Assembly (NCBI GenBank): GCA_002354005.1
Contig: DEKS01000149.1
Location: forward strand, 4,562 to 12,271
DNA: 7,710 bases
Origin: Bacteroidales bacterium UBA2716
GTDB lineage: Bacteria; Bacteroidota; Bacteroidia; Bacteroidales; UBA932
Direction: 5' to 3'
In this document: positions 6,186 through 7,710 of the stretch, one piece after another
Layout of the letters: each line of letters begins with the position of its first letter
How positions within the stretch are numbered: position 1 is the first letter of the stretch
The notes under the pieces: generated by a model
What the model saw: the letters and a program-made list of their open reading frames with translations, nothing else
Told to the model about the DNA's origin: nothing
The model's database searches: none
Made by a program: the position numbers and the translations under genes

Positions 6186-6989
6186 TTAAACGTGGTGCTC
6201 GTTTTCTACTTCCCGGCGCGCGCGTTCCACAGATTTGGAGCGCTTGAGAACGAAGCCGGAGCCCAGGTATTTGGTGCGGACATCTTCGTCGGCGGCCAGT
6301 TCCTCCGGGGTGCCGGCCTGCAGGATAACGCCCTCATAGAGCAGGTAGGCGCGGTCGGTGATGGCCAGGGTTTCACCCACGTTGTGGTCCGTGATGATGA
6401 CACCGATGTTGCGATATTTGAGTTTGGCAATGATGTACTGAATGTCTTCCACGGCGATGGGGTCCACACCGGCAAAGGGCTCGTCCAGGAGGATGAACTT
6501 GGGATCCACAGCCAGGGCGCGGGCAATTTCGCAGCGGCGGCGCTCGCCACCGGAGAGCTGGATGCCCAGGGATTTGCGCACCTTGGACAAGTTGAACTCG
6601 TCAATGAGCTGCTCCATGCGGGCCAGGCGCTCCGCCTTGGTCATGTTTGCCGTGCTCTTGGACATTTCCATGACGGAGAGGATGTTGTCTTCTACCGACA
6701 TTTTCCGGAACACGGAAGCTTCCTGCGGCAGGTAGCCCAGGCCTTTCTGGGCCCGTTTGTACATGGGCAGTTCCGTGATTTCCACCGTGTTTCCTTCATC
6801 GTCGTCCAGGAAAATACGGCCGCCATTGGGCTTGATTTGCCCGGTAATCATGTAGAAACTGGTGGTTTTCCCGGCGCCGTTAGGACCCAGGAAGCCCACA
6901 ATCTCTCCTTGCTCAACTTCCATGGAAACGCCCTTCACCACCGTGCGGACGCCGTATTTTTTGACTAATTTTTCTGCTCTGAGTTTCAT
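6186..6989 (-). CDS. lptB: LPS export ABC transporter ATP-binding protein LptB
   Basis: This 267-residue ABC ATPase powers extraction of lipopolysaccharide from the inner membrane by the LptB2FG complex and its passage along the Lpt bridge to the outer membrane. Visible motifs are Walker A GPNGAGKT (35-42), Q-loop Gln89 in GYLPQE, signature LSGGERRR (145-152), Walker B ILLDEPFAGVDP (166-177) and H-loop His202 in TDHNV. The pattern of FAGVDPIAV plus TDHNV separates LptB from the related LivG/LivF transporters. Length is slightly above the usual 240 because of a charged C-terminal tail (SKSVERARREVENEHHV). The frame is open to ATG 7031, but that would overlap dnaX and add 14 residues absent from homologues, so ATG 6989 (MKLRAEKLVKKYG) is chosen. 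It begins 10 bases after the dnaX stop, so the two are probably one operon. Partner genes lptF/G are not in the window. Confidence 0.93.
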   Translation of the reverse strand: MKLRAEKLVKKYGVRTVVKGVSMEVEQGEIVGFLGPNGAGKTTSFYMITGQIKPNGGRIFLDDDEGNTVEITELPMYKRAQKGLGYLPQEASVFRKMSVEDNILSVMEMSKSTANMTKAERLARMEQLIDEFNLSKVRKSLGIQLSGGERRRCEIARALAVDPKFILLDEPFAGVDPIAVEDIQYIIAKLKYRNIGVIITDHNVGETLAITDRAYLLYEGVILQAGTPEELAADEDVRTKYLGSGFVLKRSKSVERARREVENEHHV

Positions 6990-6999
6990 GCCTATTACT

Positions 7000-7710
7000 C
7001 TATTTGGTGTCAAGGCCCAAATCGGCCACAAAAGCGCGGACGTCCGGGTTCTTTTCCATAAGGTCCTTGGCTTTTTCCTCCGGCATATAGGGTACTTTTT
7101 CTGCCGACTCGTCCATGGGCTTCACCGACACCAGGATGTTGATCTTGGGGCAGGAGAGAAGGTCGCGAACCCGGTTCTCCAGGTCTCGCAGGAGCTTTTC
7201 TTCCACCCACTGCTTCTGGGCGTCGTTGAGGACCAGGAAATCGATGAGTTTGACGCCGTTCTCTTCCCGGACGTCTATGGTGCCGCTCGCCAGCATACTG
7301 GCAAGGCGCGGACGGTTCTCATACTGCTTGGCAAGTTCCTTCCACTGCAGGCGGACGGTTTCATCGGCCGGGAGGGCGACATCTTGTGCCGCGGCCTCTG
7401 CAGGACCCGCTTCCTCCGGCTTTTCCTCCAGCAGGGCGCTCATGGACAAGGCCGAACCGCTCTTGGCCACTCGCCTGCGCGGTGTGGCGGCTGCCGGTGT
7501 AGTGGCCGGAGATTTCTCGGCTGCGCTCGAAATGACAGGCGCGGGGCTCGGGGATACGGCTGCCGGGGATGCCCCTTCCGGAGCATTTGCCCGTACAGGG
7601 TCGCGGAGCGACGCGGAGGAAGGGGCATTCCCGGCGGTGCTCTGTGCTGCAGGCTTTGCCACCAGGTAGCTCAGACGCATGAGGGCAAACTCAATGTGCA
7701 GGCGCGGGTT
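7000..7710 (-). CDS. dnaX: DNA polymerase III subunit gamma/tau, C-terminal part
   Basis: The frame runs through the right edge, so only the last 236 residues are present. It begins NPRLHIEFALMRLSYL, the end of the collar domain III of DnaX, which forms the clamp-loader pentamer. An Ala/Pro/Ser-rich linker of about 85 residues follows. The C-terminal domain (about the last 120 residues, from ETVRLQWKELAKQYENRP to PEEKAKDLMEKNPDVRAFVADLGLD) matches the Bacteroidetes DnaX C-terminal pattern that ends with an NP and GLD motif. The ATPase domains I and II lie outside the window. The stop TAG at 7000-7002 is 10 bases before the lptB ATG on the same strand. No frameshift signal for a short gamma form is apparent in this part. 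The linker contains the translated dispersed repeat noted at 7510-7537. Confidence 0.88.
   Translation of the reverse strand, partial: NPRLHIEFALMRLSYLVAKPAAQSTAGNAPSSASLRDPVRANAPEGASPAAVSPSPAPVISSAAEKSPATTPAAATPRRRVAKSGSALSMSALLEEKPEEAGPAEAAAQDVALPADETVRLQWKELAKQYENRPRLASMLASGTIDVREENGVKLIDFLVLNDAQKQWVEEKLLRDLENRVRDLLSCPKINILVSVKPMDESAEKVPYMPEEKAKDLMEKNPDVRAFVADLGLDTK
7510..7537. repeat. Dispersed-repeat-like sequence inside the dnaX linker
   Basis: The plus-strand stretch starting AGATTTCTCGG and ending CTCGAAATGAC is a familiar intergenic repeat of many gut bacteria (minus-strand form: GTCATTTCGAGCG followed by CGAGAAATC). It has rough dyad symmetry (TTTCTCG against CTCGAAA). Here it is translated in frame on the minus strand as VISSAAEKS within the low-complexity linker of DnaX. 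Recognition is from memory rather than from a second copy in this window. Confidence 0.5.

Noticed and set aside
6177..6968. 263-residue plus-strand open frame
   Set aside because: It is antisense to lptB, which has all ABC ATPase motifs in order.
6990..7031. 14-residue N-terminal extension of LptB from ATG 7031
   Set aside because: It would overlap the dnaX 3' end and adds residues not found in LptB proteins; the start at 6989 gives the standard N-terminus.

Overview
The window looks like chromosomal DNA of a Bacteroidales (Bacteroidota) gut-type bacterium of medium GC content. The evidence is a serine recombinase very close to the Bacteroides Mpi 'master DNA invertase' family, a surface lipoprotein with the DUF4988/PL29-N plus collagen-like architecture typical of this order, a perfect Bacteroidales-type promoter (TTTG-N19-TAnnTTTG), a Bacteroidetes-type DnaX C-terminus, and almost no Shine-Dalgarno sequences. 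The species cannot be named from the sequence.

Layout. Positions 1-96 hold the last 31 codons of what looks like a dCMP deaminase. It overlaps by 4 bases (ATGA) a complete S41 carboxy-terminal processing peptidase (93-1670, +). A bidirectional terminator hairpin follows (stem-loop 1679-1698). Next, on the minus strand, is an Mpi-like serine recombinase (1779-2390), then in divergent orientation a very large lipoprotein gene (2528-5965, +) with collagen-like Gly-Lys-Asp repeats. Two terminator hairpins (5991-6024 and 6086-6118) and a 9-bp dyad fill the gap to a minus-strand pair: the 3' part of dnaX (7000 to beyond 7710) followed 10 bases later by lptB (6186-6989).

Main reading. The recombinase region looks like a phase-variation cassette. 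An exact Bacteroidales promoter lies at 1755-1785 on the minus strand, overlapping the 3' end of the recombinase gene. As drawn it fires away from the lipoprotein gene into the strong minus-direction terminator, so it appears to be parked in an OFF position. An 11-bp sequence at 1730-1740 is repeated in inverted orientation at 2430-2440. Both copies sit in imperfect dyads like those used by serine recombinases. Inverting the DNA between them would place the promoter just upstream of the lipoprotein gene, pointing into it. The invertible segment would contain the recombinase gene itself, whose candidate promoter straddles the right-hand site. The parts are visible in the sequence; that they work together as a switch is inference.

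The flanking genes are housekeeping functions: protein processing, nucleotide metabolism, DNA polymerase clamp loading and LPS export. The recombinase plus lipoprotein therefore forms an accessory block between them. No RNA genes, CRISPR arrays or insertion sequences were seen, and no gene-free stretch exceeds 300 bases.
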